Shown here piece after piece: positions 5,564 to 5,993 of a stretch of DNA of 5,993 nucleotides (position 1 is its first letter; every line of letters begins with the position of its first letter). Below the pieces are notes generated by a model, which saw only the letters and a list, made by a program, of their open reading frames with translations, did not search any database and had not been told where the DNA came from. Source of the DNA: Clostridiales bacterium (GTDB lineage: Bacteria > Bacillota > Clostridia > Lachnospirales > Lachnospiraceae); contig JAJQBV010000170.1 in assembly GCA_021203115.1 (NCBI GenBank), forward strand, positions 1-5,993. Reading direction: 5' to 3'. The position numbers and the translations under genes are program-made.

Positions 5564-5993
5564 ATGGCAAGCAGCTGTGACGGCTGTGCAAGTGCGGGCA
5601 ACTGCCCTTCACAGGAAAACGGAGGATGCTCAGAGGGACCCAAAAGCATGCTGGAGGCATTAAATGAATATTCTTCGATCAAAAAGGTGATCGGAGTTGT
5701 CAGCGGAAAAGGCGGCGTCGGCAAATCCTTTGTGACGGCATCCCTTGCGTCCGCTATGAGAAAGAACCGCAATCCGCGGGGGATCCTGGCTGCGGACATC
5801 ACGGGCACCTCTATTCCGAAGAAGTATGCCCTTCACGCTCCGGCGGTCGGCTCGGAGATGGGCGTATGCCCCATTGAGGCGGCGGACGGCGTAAAGGTTA
5901 TGTCCGTGAACCTGCTCATGGACGATGAGGAGGCGCCGGTCATCTGGAGAGGTCCGATCATCGCGGGGACGGTCAAGCAGTTTTGGACGGATG
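5564..5993 (+). CDS. mrp: Mrp/NBP35-family P-loop ATPase, iron-sulfur cluster carrier (3' end beyond window)
   Basis: The first 143 residues of a protein that should be near 280; the frame is open to the window edge. Family members bind and transfer iron-sulfur clusters in the cytoplasm, using ATP. The N-terminus has Cys5, Cys8, Cys14 and Cys22; the first three form C-x2-C-x5-C, the spacing of the NBP35 N-terminal cluster motif. The deviant Walker A is SGKGGVGKS (47-55), followed by the switch region AADITGTSIPK (76-86) and the conserved VIWRGPIIAGTVKQFWTD (126-143). Relatives usually read DADITGPSIPK, so Asp76 is Ala and Pro82 is Thr here, although Asp78 is kept. The start is clear: AGGAGGT at 5550-5556 is 7 bases before the ATG. 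The 62-bp gap after glmS has a TAAAAT (5542-5547) too close to the ribosome binding site to act as a promoter, suggesting read-through from glmS. The C-terminal CxxC of the family is not in view. Confidence 0.92.
   Translation, partial: MASSCDGCASAGNCPSQENGGCSEGPKSMLEALNEYSSIKKVIGVVSGKGGVGKSFVTASLASAMRKNRNPRGILAADITGTSIPKKYALHAPAVGSEMGVCPIEAADGVKVMSVNLLMDDEEAPVIWRGPIIAGTVKQFWTD

Noticed and set aside
1..5993. Defence system, mobile element, CRISPR array or RNA gene
   Set aside because: The coding space is filled by five recognisable chromosomal genes. I found no spaced direct repeats, transposase motifs, terminal inverted repeats or tRNA-like sequences.

Overview
The window looks like chromosomal DNA from an endospore-forming member of the Clostridia, most likely a mid-GC gut lineage such as Lachnospiraceae. 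This rests on the SleC-type spore cortex hydrolase, strong AGGAGG-like ribosome binding sites, the long Firmicute-type nicotinate phosphoribosyltransferase and a clostridial-style Mrp/NBP35 ATPase. The assignment comes from recognising protein families by eye, not from a search.

Layout from left to right: an AT-rich promoter region (1-83) leads into a small MarR-type winged-helix regulator (84-560, +). A perfect 10-bp stem-loop (569-592) separates it from pncB on the opposite strand (624-2090, -), so those two genes converge. pncB has its own promoter and a roughly 67-nt leader inside the divergent region 2091-2254. A sleC-like germination enzyme gene (2255-3550, +) starts from the other side of that region, preceded by a sporulation-sigma-like -10 element. 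An 85-bp gap carrying an extended -10 promoter leads to glmS (3636-5501, +). A 62-bp gap follows, and then an Mrp/NBP35-like P-loop ATPase (5564 onward, +) that runs off the right edge.

The genes do not form one pathway. PncB feeds NAD salvage, GlmS commits fructose-6-phosphate to amino sugars for peptidoglycan, SleC degrades cortex peptidoglycan on germination, and Mrp probably handles iron-sulfur clusters. The only likely co-transcribed pair is glmS and mrp, because the gap between them has no workable promoter. I see no rRNA, tRNA, CRISPR array, insertion sequence, phage gene or toxin-antitoxin pair. No intergenic stretch exceeds 300 bases.

I do not see a new multi-gene system here. The points most worth checking are a probable TTG start and sporulation promoter for sleC, loss of a conserved Asp in the Mrp A' motif, the absence of a glmS ribozyme, and a too-long pncB reading frame whose upstream ATG lies inside its own promoter.
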